A stretch of DNA of 64,000 nucleotides from Ruminococcus sp. OA3 (GTDB lineage: Bacteria; Bacillota; Clostridia; Lachnospirales; Lachnospiraceae), in the NCBI RefSeq assembly GCF_022440845.1, contig NZ_JAKNTO010000001.1, positions 992,001 to 1,056,000 of the forward strand, in the 5' to 3' direction. Shown here piece after piece: positions 53,153 through 61,312 of the stretch. Within the stretch, counting starts at the first letter, position 1, and the number at the start of each line of letters is the position of its first letter. The position numbers and the translations under genes were made by a program. The notes below the pieces were generated by a model. That model saw only the letters and a list, made by a program, of their open reading frames with translations, was not told where the DNA came from and searched no databases.

Positions 53153-54547
53153 ATGCAAAAGAGGGTTCTGGATTTCATACGGCAGCATCATATGATCAGC
53201 GACGGGGACAGGATTGTGGCAGGGGTATCCGGCGGCGCAGATTCCGTCTGCCTGTTTTCTATACTGCGCAGACTGCAGGAACAGATACCGTTTACGTTTG
53301 CTGTGGTGCATGTCAACCACATGCTCAGAGGCGAAGAAGCGAAAGCAGATGAAAGATTTGTACACGAACTGTGCCGGAGGCATGACATCACATGCAGGAT
53401 CTTCAGGGAAAACGTTGCCGGGATCGCTGAGCGGGAAAAGCTTTCACTCGAAGAGGCCGGCCGCCGTGTACGCTACCAGGCATTTGAAAGATTTTCACGT
53501 GAGTGGGGGGCAGATAAAACGGCACTGGCTCATCACCAGAATGACTGTGCGGAGACCATGCTGTATCATCTGGCACGTGGAACGGGACTTCGGGGGCTCT
53601 GCAGCCTGCGTCCGGTCCGAAATTCTGTGATTCGTCCTCTTTTGTGTATGAACCGCTCGGAAATTGAGCAGTATTTAAAGGAAGAGAAGATAGAATACCG
53701 TACAGACAGTACGAATATGGATGAGGAATATACGAGAAATAAAATCCGGCATCGGATGATGCCGTATCTGACAGAAGAGATCAATCCACGTGCAGTGGAG
53801 CACATGGCTGCAACTGCACAGAGTCTGGAAGAAGTTCAGGATTATCTTGATGAAATGACGGAGATTCTGATGGAGAAATATGTACAGGAGTCAGGTGACA
53901 GTCTTCTTGCAGATAATCAGCTGGCCCGTGAACCGCTTCTTCTTCAGAAGTGTGTGCTGCAAAAATGCCTGGAGCAGTCCGCAGGGACAAAAAAAGATTT
54001 TACCAGAGTACATCTGGAAGAAATCTGTGCATTGTTCGCCAGGGAAACCGGAAAATGCCTGCATCTTCCGTACAGCCTTGTCGTTACAAGGACATACCGG
54101 GGACTGGCATTTCGAAGAGCTGATATCCGTGAACAGTATGGGACGCTTCCGGCATTTTTCTGCGAGCAGCTGAAGATTCCCGGAGATACACAGATTGAAA
54201 AATGGACGGTACAATGTGAATTATTGAGAAATTCCATGCAAAGAATTCCACAAAAAACATATACGAAATGGTTGGATTATGATAGAATAAAAGATACTTT
54301 GGTGATTCGGACCAGGCTTCCGGGAGATTATATCAGGATCAATGAGGAAGGCGGCAGAAAGAAGATCAAAGATTATTTTATCGACCTCAAGATTCCGCGG
54401 GAGGAGCGGGATAAAATCCTTCTGCTGGCAGCAGGGTCAGAGGTCTTATGGGTGGTGGGTCACCGGATCAGCCAGGCATGCATGGTCCGTGATTCGACGG
54501 AATGCATTTTACGGATTCAGATAAAAGGAGGAAGTATTCATGAGTGA
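53153..54547 (+). CDS. tilS: tRNA(Ile)-lysidine synthetase TilS
   Basis: A 464-residue enzyme that modifies C34 of tRNA-Ile(CAT). The N-terminal PP-loop SGGADSVCLF, HVNHMLRG, the AHHQNDCAET segment, then linker and C-terminal domains (LPGDYIRI, KIKDYFIDLKIPREERD). AGGAGA precedes ATG 53153. It overlaps hpt by 8 bp. Confidence 0.95.
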   Translation: MQKRVLDFIRQHHMISDGDRIVAGVSGGADSVCLFSILRRLQEQIPFTFAVVHVNHMLRGEEAKADERFVHELCRRHDITCRIFRENVAGIAEREKLSLEEAGRRVRYQAFERFSREWGADKTALAHHQNDCAETMLYHLARGTGLRGLCSLRPVRNSVIRPLLCMNRSEIEQYLKEEKIEYRTDSTNMDEEYTRNKIRHRMMPYLTEEINPRAVEHMAATAQSLEEVQDYLDEMTEILMEKYVQESGDSLLADNQLAREPLLLQKCVLQKCLEQSAGTKKDFTRVHLEEICALFARETGKCLHLPYSLVVTRTYRGLAFRRADIREQYGTLPAFFCEQLKIPGDTQIEKWTVQCELLRNSMQRIPQKTYTKWLDYDRIKDTLVIRTRLPGDYIRINEEGGRKKIKDYFIDLKIPREERDKILLLAAGSEVLWVVGHRISQACMVRDSTECILRIQIKGGSIHE

Positions 54548-55190
54548 TAAGATCAGCGTGCTCCTGAGTGAGGAGCAGGTGCTGACAGGAATTCTAAAAG
54601 CGGCGGAACAGATTAATCGTGATTATGCCGGAAGAAGCATTCATTTAATCTGCGTTTTGAAAGGCAGTGTGTTTTTTACCTGTGAACTTGCGAAACATCT
54701 TACGATACCAGTGACGATGGATTTCATGACCGTGTCCAGTTATGGGGATGCTACGGTGTCAAGCGGTGTGGTAAACATTAAGAAAGATCTGGATGAATCG
54801 ATTGAAGGCAGAGATGTATTGATCATAGAGGACATTGTTGATTCCGGAAGGACCCTGAGTCTTCTCGCGGCAGAGCTGGAAACACGAAATCCCAAAAGTC
54901 TGCGTCTGTGTACGCTTCTTGATAAACCCGAGCGGCGGGTGACGGATGTGACAGTGGATTATGTATGCTTTGAAATTCCGGATGAATTCGTAGTAGGATT
55001 TGGGCTTGATTCTGCACAGATGTACAGGAATCTTCCCTATATCGGTGTTCTGGAACCTGAAAAGTCAGATACCCCGCAGCAAGATACGGGGCATCAAATT
55101 TGTAGCACAGCGAGCTGCGGGGTATCTGACCCTCGCGACAGTCGCCAAGGTAAAGCAAGCTTGACTTTGGCTCGTTGCTCGCGGGATTAA
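54540..55190 (+). CDS. hpt: Hypoxanthine phosphoribosyltransferase with extended C-terminus
   Basis: Salvages hypoxanthine and guanine. The PRPP loop IIEDIVDSGRTL and VDYVCFEIPDEFVVGFGLD are present. The normal protein ends near LPYIGVL plus a few residues (about 175-180), but here about 40 extra residues (SDTPQQDTGHQICST…) follow. These are encoded by the palindromic repeat at 55064-55185, so the natural stop seems to have been displaced by the element. AAGGAGG precedes the ATG. Confidence 0.92.
   Translation: MSDKISVLLSEEQVLTGILKAAEQINRDYAGRSIHLICVLKGSVFFTCELAKHLTIPVTMDFMTVSSYGDATVSSGVVNIKKDLDESIEGRDVLIIEDIVDSGRTLSLLAAELETRNPKSLRLCTLLDKPERRVTDVTVDYVCFEIPDEFVVGFGLDSAQMYRNLPYIGVLEPEKSDTPQQDTGHQICSTASCGVSDPRDSRQGKASLTLARCSRD
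55064..55185. repeat. Palindromic repeat element (copy 2) inside the 3' end of hpt
   Basis: A perfect 17-bp inverted repeat, GTCAGATACCCCGCAGC at 55064-55080 with 55114-55130, is followed by hairpins GCGAC-A-GTCGC (55135-55145) and one around AAGC-AA-GCTT (about 55146-55171). It shares GCATCAAAT and AAGCAAGCTTGAC, in the same order, with the element at 40196-40349. Confidence 0.72.
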
Positions 55191-55212
55191 AGGCTGAAAG
55201 GAGATTCTAGCA

Positions 55213-57042
55213 GTGAACAGACAATCAAGAGGATTACTGCTGTATTTTATAGTGGCAGTCATACTGGTCGGCAGTTTTATGTATCTGTCGGGAAGAATGC
55301 AGCAATCCGAGGAATATACTAATAAAGAGTACGAGGCAGCGCTTGATGGCGGTCAGATCTCTTCTGTGGGCATTGTCCAGAACAAACAGATCCCGACAGG
55401 ACAGCTGGACGTGGTGCTGAAAGACGGGAGCAGGAGACAGCTGAATGTAAGTGATGTCAATGAGATTCAGGAACAGCTGAAGGAAAAGAATGTAGAATAT
55501 CACGTATACGATGTGCCGAAGGACAATACGTTCCTGACGACGATCCTTCCGATTCTGGTATCGGTCGGACTGGTGCTGGTACTGATGATGTTTATGACAC
55601 GCTCTATGAACGGTGGCGGGGGAAGCAATGCCAAGATGATGAATTTTGGAAAGAGCCGTGCCAGGATGTCCACTGAGAGTGATAAAAAGATAACTTTTAA
55701 AGAAGTAGCGGGCCTGGAGGAAGAAAAGGAGGATCTGGTAGAAATTGTGGATTTCCTGAAGGAGCCTCAGAAATACGTGAAGGTAGGTGCAAGGATTCCC
55801 AAAGGTGTGCTGCTTGTTGGACCGCCCGGAACCGGTAAAACACTGATGGCTAAGGCCGTTGCGGGGGAAGCGGGGGTTCCTTTTTTCAGCATTTCCGGTT
55901 CGGATTTTGTTGAGATGTTCGTCGGAGTCGGTGCATCACGTGTTCGTGACCTGTTTGAAGAGGGAAAGAAGCACAGTCCGTGCATTATTTTTATTGACGA
56001 GATCGATGCCGTTGCAAGAAGAAGAGGAACCGGAATGGGCGGAGGCCACGATGAGCGTGAGCAGACGCTGAATCAGCTGCTGGTGGAGATGGACGGATTT
56101 GGTGTCAATGAAGGTATCATTGTGATGGCGGCAACAAACCGTGTGGATATTCTGGACCCGGCGATCCTGCGCCCCGGACGATTTGACCGCCGTGTTGTAG
56201 TTGGCGCTCCGGATGTCAAAGGGCGTGAAGAAATCCTGAAAGTACATGCAAATGGAAAACCACTCGGTGAAGATGTGGATTTCAGGCAGATCGCACAGAC
56301 AACAGCCGGATTTACAGGAGCAGAACTTGAGAATCTGCTGAATGAAGCGGCGATCCTGGCAGCGAAAGAAGACCGGTCTTACCTGATGCAGAAAGATATC
56401 AAGGACGCATTTATCAAGGTGGGAATCGGGACAGAAAAGAAAAGTAAAGTCATCTCAGATAAGGAAAAACGGATTACGGCCTATCATGAGGCGGGCCATG
56501 CGATTCTATGTTATGTGCTGCCGGATATTGATCCTGTCTATACTATTTCCATTATACCGACGGGAATGGGGGCGGCCGGATACACCATGCGGCTTCCGGA
56601 GAAAGATGAGCTTTTTAATACCCGTGGTGAGATGATGGAGAATATTCAGGTATGCCTGGGAGGGCGTATTGCGGAAGAAATTATATTCGACGATATCACA
56701 ACAGGGGCATCTCAGGATATTAAACAGGCGACCTCCATTGCTAAAGCGATGGTGACGAAATACGGAATGTCATCTGAGGTCGGTCTGGTTGCATACGGAG
56801 ATGACCAGGATGAGGTCTTTATCGGACGTGATCTGGCACATGCCCGCGGTTTCAGCGAGAGTGTAGCTTCCACGATTGATAAAGAGGTAAAACGGCTGAT
56901 TGATACCTGTTATGAGAAGGCAAAACAGATCATACTGGAACATGAAGAGGTGCTTCACAGCTGTACAAAATTATTGCTTGAAAAAGAAAAAATAGGACGT
57001 GAGGAGTTTGAGTCCTTATTTGAAAAGGCGGAAACTGTATAA
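55213..57042 (+). CDS. ftsH: ATP-dependent membrane metalloprotease FtsH
   Basis: A 609-residue protein: TM helices at about 8-26 and 110-130, AAA module with Walker A GPPGTGKT, Walker [10 protein letters not shown], second region of homology ([20 protein letters not shown]), and the zinc protease motif HEAGH near 425. It degrades misfolded and regulatory membrane proteins. It starts with GTG; AAAGGAG lies just after the hpt repeat element. Confidence 0.97.
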   Translation: MNRQSRGLLLYFIVAVILVGSFMYLSGRMQQSEEYTNKEYEAALDGGQISSVGIVQNKQIPTGQLDVVLKDGSRRQLNVSDVNEIQEQLKEKNVEYHVYDVPKDNTFLTTILPILVSVGLVLVLMMFMTRSMNGGGGSNAKMMNFGKSRARMSTESDKKITFKEVAGLEEEKEDLVEIVDFLKEPQKYVKVGARIPKGVLLVGPPGTGKTLMAKAVAGEAGVPFFSISGSDFVEMFVGVGASRVRDLFEEGKKHSPCIIFIDEIDAVARRRGTGMGGGHDEREQTLNQLLVEMDGFGVNEGIIVMAATNRVDILDPAILRPGRFDRRVVVGAPDVKGREEILKVHANGKPLGEDVDFRQIAQTTAGFTGAELENLLNEAAILAAKEDRSYLMQKDIKDAFIKVGIGTEKKSKVISDKEKRITAYHEAGHAILCYVLPDIDPVYTISIIPTGMGAAGYTMRLPEKDELFNTRGEMMENIQVCLGGRIAEEIIFDDITTGASQDIKQATSIAKAMVTKYGMSSEVGLVAYGDDQDEVFIGRDLAHARGFSESVASTIDKEVKRLIDTCYEKAKQIILEHEEVLHSCTKLLLEKEKIGREEFESLFEKAETV

Positions 57043-57104
57043 TTTGCATAAAAAATAATTGAAAAATTTGTGAGGTTTGTGCACACTTTTTTGCAGACAT
57101 GCGC
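57043..57104 (+). other. AT-rich start of the ftsH-amylase gap
   Basis: Nothing recognisable beyond the run-up to the promoter-like sequence at 57105; a possible ORF starting at 57099 is treated as spurious. Confidence 0.4.
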
Positions 57105-57216
57105 TATAATACAAAATGTAACAACCCCCCAATACATTATATAGTTTTTGCTACACCCCAAAAGAAGAAATACCTTCTCTTAAAAGACAGCGATCGGAAA
57201 GCTGTCTTTTTTGCTT
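57105..57216 (+). ncRNA. Possible small RNA with own terminator
   Basis: TATAAT at 57105-57110 (weak -35), about 70 nt of C- and A-rich sequence, then a strong terminator: AAAAGACAGC at 57182-57191 with 57201-57210, 9-nt loop, six T. The terminator is 140 nt past ftsH and may simply serve ftsH; the -10 in between raises the possibility of a separate RNA of about 100 nt. Confidence 0.45.
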
Positions 57217-57260
57217 TAGGAGAAAAATGGGAGATATGGTTATATGGTGTCGAAAAACTG

Positions 57261-57318
57261 AACAAATTTGAACAAAAAGCACAAGTTTGTTGAATTACAG
57301 TCTGGGATAGGATAAAAT
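57261..57318 (+). promoter_or_regulatory. Amylase promoter with operator-like dyad
   Basis: Promoter TTGAAT (57290-57295), 17-bp spacer, TAAAAT (57313-57318). An inverted repeat AACAAATTTG (57261-57270)/CAAGTTTGTT (57282-57291), 9 of 10 matching with an 11-bp spacer, overlaps the -35. The half-site spacing of two helical turns suits a dimeric repressor. Confidence 0.6.
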
Positions 57319-57353
57319 AAGAATAAGACTAAAAATAGAAGGGTAGTTATTTT

Positions 57354-59459
57354 ATGGATTTACAATTTTATCGTGAGCTGGAGAACCGCCTGAATTATAT
57401 TCATAAGATGAAACCGCTATTGAGCAAGGAGGCGCTGCACAGTGATGAGTCTGAGTATTATCAGTTCCCAAGCGGTGCCTCTGCCGGCGACAGAGTCACC
57501 ATACGCCTTCGCACCAAAAAGAGCAATGCGGATGCGGTGTATCTGATCAGTGGTTCACTTCGCAAAGAAATGTTTGTTGCAATGACAAAAGACGGATTCG
57601 ACTATTACGAAACACAGGTAGTGCTGGGCGAGGAAACCATGCATTACTATTTTGAAATCCAAGCGGGAAAACTGACCTGTTATTATAATGAACTGGGTGT
57701 GACAAAAGATTTGAACGAACTGTATTCGTTTGGAATTGTTCCTGGATTTAAGACACCGGAATGGGCAAAAGGTGCAGTGATGTATCAGATCTTTGTGGAC
57801 CGTTTTTATAATGGAGATAAGTCCAATGATGTTTTGAGCGGAGAATACTCCTACATCGGCGAACAGGTATTCCAGGAGACAGAGTGGGGAAAGCCGCCTC
57901 AGGCAATGGATGTCAGAACATTTTACGGAGGGGACCTGCAGGGGGTGATCGACAAGCTGGATTATCTTCAGGATCTGGGAATCGAGGTGTTGTACCTGAA
58001 TCCTATTTTTGTGTCGCCGTCAAATCACAAGTACGATATTCAGGACTATGATTATGTTGATCCTCATTATGGAAAAATCGTATCGGATAACGGTGATTTG
58101 CTGGGACCGGGAGATCTTGAGAACACTCATGCGACGAGGTATATCAACCGCGTGACAGGGCTTGACAATCTGGAAGCCAGCAATAAGCTGTTTATCAAAC
58201 TGGTTGAAGAGTTACATAAGCGCGGGATGAAGCTGATTCTTGACGGTGTGTTCAATCACTGTGGTTCATTTAATAAATGGCTGGACCGCGAACGCATTTA
58301 TGAAAATGATGAGCATTATCAGAAAGGCGCTTATGTTGACTATAACAGTCCATATCAAACATTTTTTAAATTTAATAATGAACACGCATGGCCGTACAAT
58401 GAGTTCTATGACGGCTGGTGGGGACACGATACGCTGCCGAAGCTGAATTATGAGAGATCTCCCATGCTCGAGGCGTATATCATGTATATCGCTAAAAAAT
58501 GGGTATCACCGCCTTATAATGCGGATGGCTGGAGACTTGATGTGGCGGCTGATCTGGGACACAGTGCGGAATATAACCATCAGTTCTGGAAGAAGTTCCG
58601 CAGGGCTGTCAAGGAAGCCAATCCGGAAGCCCTGATCCTGGCTGAACATTACGGTGACGCAAAAGAATGGCTGGAGGGCGACGAATGGGATACTGTCATG
58701 AACTACGATGCGTTTATGGAACCGGTATCCTGGTTTCTGACAGGGATGGAAAAACACAGCGATCAGTTCAGGCCTGACCTGCTAGGAAACGGGGAATCTT
58801 TTACTCTGGCGATGAAATACCACATGTCGCGTTTTTATGGACCGTCACTGCATGTGGCAATGAATGAGCTGGATAACCATGATCATTCGCGTTTCCTGAC
58901 CAGAACGAATCAAAAAGTCGGAAGAGTTGCACACCTTGGTTCAGCTGCGGCTGAAGAAGGTGTTAACAAAGCGGTGCTGAGGGAGGCTGTTGTCATACAG
59001 ATGACATGGCCGGGAGCTCCGACACTGTATTATGGGGATGAGGCAGGTGTCTGTGGCTTTACAGATCCGGATAACCGCAGAACATATCCATGGGGAGCTG
59101 AGGATACGGAACTGTTGGAGTTCTACAGGCAGGCAATTGCAATGCATAAGCAGTATCCAGTCCTCAGAAAAGGTTCTCTGCGTCAGCTGATGTATGGATA
59201 TAATATTATGGCATATGGCCGTTTCTCGCCGGATGAGCAGATTGCAGTCATCATAAATAACCGTGACGAAGAGACGGATGTGGAAGTGCCGGTATGGGAA
59301 CTGGGGATGGACTGCATCCATGATAAGGTGATGGAACAGGTCTTTTATTCAGACGCCGGGGGATACCGTAATGAAAAGAAATCTTATCCGGTGGTTGCCG
59401 GTATTCTGAGTATCACGATGCCCCCTCGCGGAGCTGTCGTACTTTACCGAAAAGAATGA
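57354..59459 (+). CDS. GH13 alpha-amylase/neopullulanase, intracellular
   Basis: A 701-residue enzyme with no signal peptide: an N-terminal beta-sandwich of the CBM34 kind (about 1-130), then a GH13 barrel from VMYQIFVDRFYNGD. The catalytic nucleophile is the Asp of DGWRLDVAADLG, the acid is the Glu of LILAEHYGD, and the third Asp is in ELDNHDHSR. A small beta domain ends the protein. It resembles cyclodextrinase/neopullulanase enzymes that act on imported maltodextrins. Confidence 0.92.
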   Translation: MDLQFYRELENRLNYIHKMKPLLSKEALHSDESEYYQFPSGASAGDRVTIRLRTKKSNADAVYLISGSLRKEMFVAMTKDGFDYYETQVVLGEETMHYYFEIQAGKLTCYYNELGVTKDLNELYSFGIVPGFKTPEWAKGAVMYQIFVDRFYNGDKSNDVLSGEYSYIGEQVFQETEWGKPPQAMDVRTFYGGDLQGVIDKLDYLQDLGIEVLYLNPIFVSPSNHKYDIQDYDYVDPHYGKIVSDNGDLLGPGDLENTHATRYINRVTGLDNLEASNKLFIKLVEELHKRGMKLILDGVFNHCGSFNKWLDRERIYENDEHYQKGAYVDYNSPYQTFFKFNNEHAWPYNEFYDGWWGHDTLPKLNYERSPMLEAYIMYIAKKWVSPPYNADGWRLDVAADLGHSAEYNHQFWKKFRRAVKEANPEALILAEHYGDAKEWLEGDEWDTVMNYDAFMEPVSWFLTGMEKHSDQFRPDLLGNGESFTLAMKYHMSRFYGPSLHVAMNELDNHDHSRFLTRTNQKVGRVAHLGSAAAEEGVNKAVLREAVVIQMTWPGAPTLYYGDEAGVCGFTDPDNRRTYPWGAEDTELLEFYRQAIAMHKQYPVLRKGSLRQLMYGYNIMAYGRFSPDEQIAVIINNRDEETDVEVPVWELGMDCIHDKVMEQVFYSDAGGYRNEKKSYPVVAGILSITMPPRGAVVLYRKE

Positions 59460-59549
59460 CAATGGTCAGAAAGAAGACCTTGCATTTCATGCCGAAATGT
59501 GGTATAAAATATCTTGTCAGAGCGTATGGTGCGCTCTGACAGAAAAAAT

Positions 59550-59631
59550 GGATGGATTCCCGAGTGGCCAAAGGGGGCAGACTGTAAATCTGTTGGCAAC
59601 GCCTTCGAAGGTTCGAATCCTTCTCCATCCA
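59550..59631 (+). tRNA. tRNA-Tyr (GTA)
   Basis: Class II tRNA of 82 nt: acceptor GGATGGA/TCCATCC with discriminator A, anticodon loop CTGTAAA with GTA at 59584-59586, a long variable arm, and T loop GGTTCGAATCC. No CCA is encoded. Confidence 0.96.
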
Positions 59632-59636
59632 CGCCG

Positions 59637-59962
59637 AAAGCAACTTAGTGAACGCGAGCCCCAGGCGAAGCGTGAACTTAGTGCGAGGCGGTTCGCGAAC
59701 CTTAATGAGCGCAGAGCGCGAATTTAGTTGAGCGAACATACCTTGTAAAAAGCAACTTAGTGAACGCGAGCCTCAGGCGAAGCGCGAACTTAGTGCGAGG
59801 CGGTTCGCGAACCTTAATGAGCGCAGAGCGCGAATTTAGCTGAGCGAACATACCTTGTAAAAAGCAACTTAGTGAACGCGAGCCTCAGGCGAAGCGTGAA
59901 CTTAGTGCGAGGCGGTTCGCGAACCTTAATGAGCGCAGAGCGCGAATTTAGTTGAGCGAACA
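59637..59962 (+). repeat. Three tandem 112-bp repeats between two tRNA genes
   Basis: Units start at 59637, 59749 and 59861 (the last partial, about 102 bp) and differ at only a few positions. Each begins AAAGCAACTTAGTGAACGCG. Inside each is a degenerate period of about 23 bp based on GCGAAC-TTA-TG-GCG, with GGTTCGCGAACC palindromes. No coding frame is convincing. Confidence 0.92.
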
Positions 59963-59984
59963 TCCTATGCTTTCGTTTATTCAA

Positions 59985-60070
59985 GCCGCAGTGGCGGAAC
60001 TGGCAGACGCACAGGACTTAAAATCCTGCGAGGGTTAAACTTCGTACCGGTTCGATTCCGGTCTGCGGCA
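59985..60070 (+). tRNA. tRNA-Leu (TAA)
   Basis: Class II tRNA of 86 nt: acceptor GCCGCAG/CTGCGGC with discriminator A, anticodon loop CTTAAAA with TAA at 60019-60021, variable arm, and T loop GGTTCGATTCC. No CCA is encoded. Confidence 0.96.
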
Positions 60071-60072
60071 TT

Positions 60073-60120
60073 TGACCGTGAACAGCCGGACCATTCAGGT
60101 TCAGAAGTTCACGGTCATTT
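60073..60120 (+). terminator. Terminator after tRNA-Leu
   Basis: GACCGTGAAC at 60074-60083 pairs perfectly with 60107-60116, followed by ATTTTC. It ends the tRNA transcription unit. Confidence 0.8.
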
Positions 60121-60387
60121 TCTGTAATGCCATGGTATAACGGGAGAGGAAACCGGTCTGCATCTCCATCTTATAATTCAGGGATATAAATCTCAGGCAG
60201 TATATTTTTGTGTACTTTCCGGTGATGTGATAAGATGTATATACACAAGTTATGATCGGCATTGGATGCCGGTATCTATGGCCGTTCGGCCAAATATTTC
60301 AATTCATTAAAATTTAAAATATCAAATCATGAATGAAGGCATGCAGCGCATAAAAAGAACGGCGAAAAATCTATTTTCACACAGGTC
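60121..60387. other. Intergenic DNA without a supported gene
   Basis: It holds a GGCC-GTTC-GGCC hairpin at about 60281-60292 followed by AAATATTTCAATTCATT. This is similar in form to the GTTC-loop hairpin and GATATTTCC in the Tad-like locus leader (19601-19625). Otherwise it is AT-rich, and no gene is seen on either strand. Confidence 0.4.
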
Positions 60388-60416
60388 TTGACAATACTTA
60401 ATATAATAGTTAAAAT
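60388..60416 (+). promoter_or_regulatory. Promoter of the flavoprotein gene
   Basis: TTGACA at 60388-60393 and TAAAAT at 60411-60416 with a 17-bp spacer. A TATAAT at 60402-60407 lies too close to the -35 to pair with it. Confidence 0.65.
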
Positions 60417-60457
60417 AAATAGTATATAAATAAAGAATCCATAAGGAGGAGTAAAAA

Positions 60458-61015
60458 ATGAGCGAAAACATTCTTGTACTAACGGGCAGTCCCAGGAGGG
60501 GCGGCAACAGCGATACACTGGCTGATGCTTTTATCAGAGGAGCCGAAAAGAACAAAAACAGGGTAACAAAGGTTAATCTTGCAGAAAAGAAGATCAGCGG
60601 ATGCAGGGCATGTAACGGCTGTTGGGTCAGCAGAGGAAACTGCGTTGTAGACGATGACATGAAGGAACTGGAACCCCTTCTGGAAAGCGCAGATGTACTT
60701 GTGATCGCGACACCGATCTACTGGTCTATGCTTCCAGCGCAGGTGAAAGCGCCGATTGACCGGCTTTATGAGTATGATCCTGTCCATGGCGGCAGGCATT
60801 TACATATCAAGGAAGCGATTCTTCTGACGTGTGGGGAGACAGATAATGCCGAGGACTTTATGATGATCAAGACATTTTTTAATATGCTCTCTGACTTCAA
60901 TGGGATGAAGGTGCGTGATATTATCGCGGTTCCGGGTGTCAACATGAAGGGGGATATCAACGGAAATGATGTGCTTGCTCAGGCGGAAAAGCTGGGACTG
61001 TCTATTGGAGCATAA
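60458..61015 (+). CDS. Flavodoxin-like NAD(P)H:FMN reductase family protein
   Basis: A 185-residue protein with flavodoxin fold: FMN phosphate loop TGSPRRGGNSDTL, the CRACNGCW cysteine motif typical of iron-sulfur flavoproteins and related reductases, and ATPIYWSMLPAQVKAPIDR. AAGGAGGAG precedes the ATG. It is monocistronic between a promoter and a terminator. Electron partners are unknown. Confidence 0.87.
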   Translation: MSENILVLTGSPRRGGNSDTLADAFIRGAEKNKNRVTKVNLAEKKISGCRACNGCWVSRGNCVVDDDMKELEPLLESADVLVIATPIYWSMLPAQVKAPIDRLYEYDPVHGGRHLHIKEAILLTCGETDNAEDFMMIKTFFNMLSDFNGMKVRDIIAVPGVNMKGDINGNDVLAQAEKLGLSIGA

Positions 61016-61057
61016 GGTGGGACGACATCAAAACAGAATATGGGATACATGGTAAAG

Positions 61058-61093
61058 GACGGATTTGAATTTGATTCAAAATCCGTCTTTTTT
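61058..61093 (+). terminator. Terminator after the flavoprotein gene
   Basis: GACGGATTTGAAT at 61058-61070 pairs with 61074-61087 (one bulge), followed by six T. Confidence 0.88.
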
Positions 61094-61205
61094 GATTGGG
61101 AAAATCCCTAAAAAGTTGGTGATTCATTGAGGTAAGGCGTGAGATGTTTTTTGTTTTTGGTAAATATGCACAAAAAAACACATATTGAAATAGTTATAAT
61201 AAGTG

Positions 61206-61235
61206 TTGACACAAATAGAGGTAAAGTGTTATTAT
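61206..61235 (+). promoter_or_regulatory. Promoter of the aminotransferase operon
   Basis: TTGACA at 61206-61211 and TATTAT at 61230-61235 with an 18-bp spacer, about 78 bp before the start codon. Confidence 0.6.
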
Positions 61236-61312
61236 CATTACAACAAAACATAATATAACACATATAATAATACTTGGATAATAGGTGCGATTAAATTGAG
61301 AAGGAGAAGACT

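Noticed and set aside
57099-57293. 64-codon plus-strand frame after ftsH
   Set aside because: It begins inside a promoter-like -10 region, runs through a perfect terminator and lacks a ribosome site.
59413-59739. ORFs over the tRNA-Tyr gene on both strands
   Set aside because: The tRNA cloverleaf is complete and explains the sequence; the frames also cross into the tandem repeat.
59637-59962. CRISPR array reading of the tandem repeats
   Set aside because: The repeats are contiguous 112-bp units with no unique spacers and no cas genes nearby.
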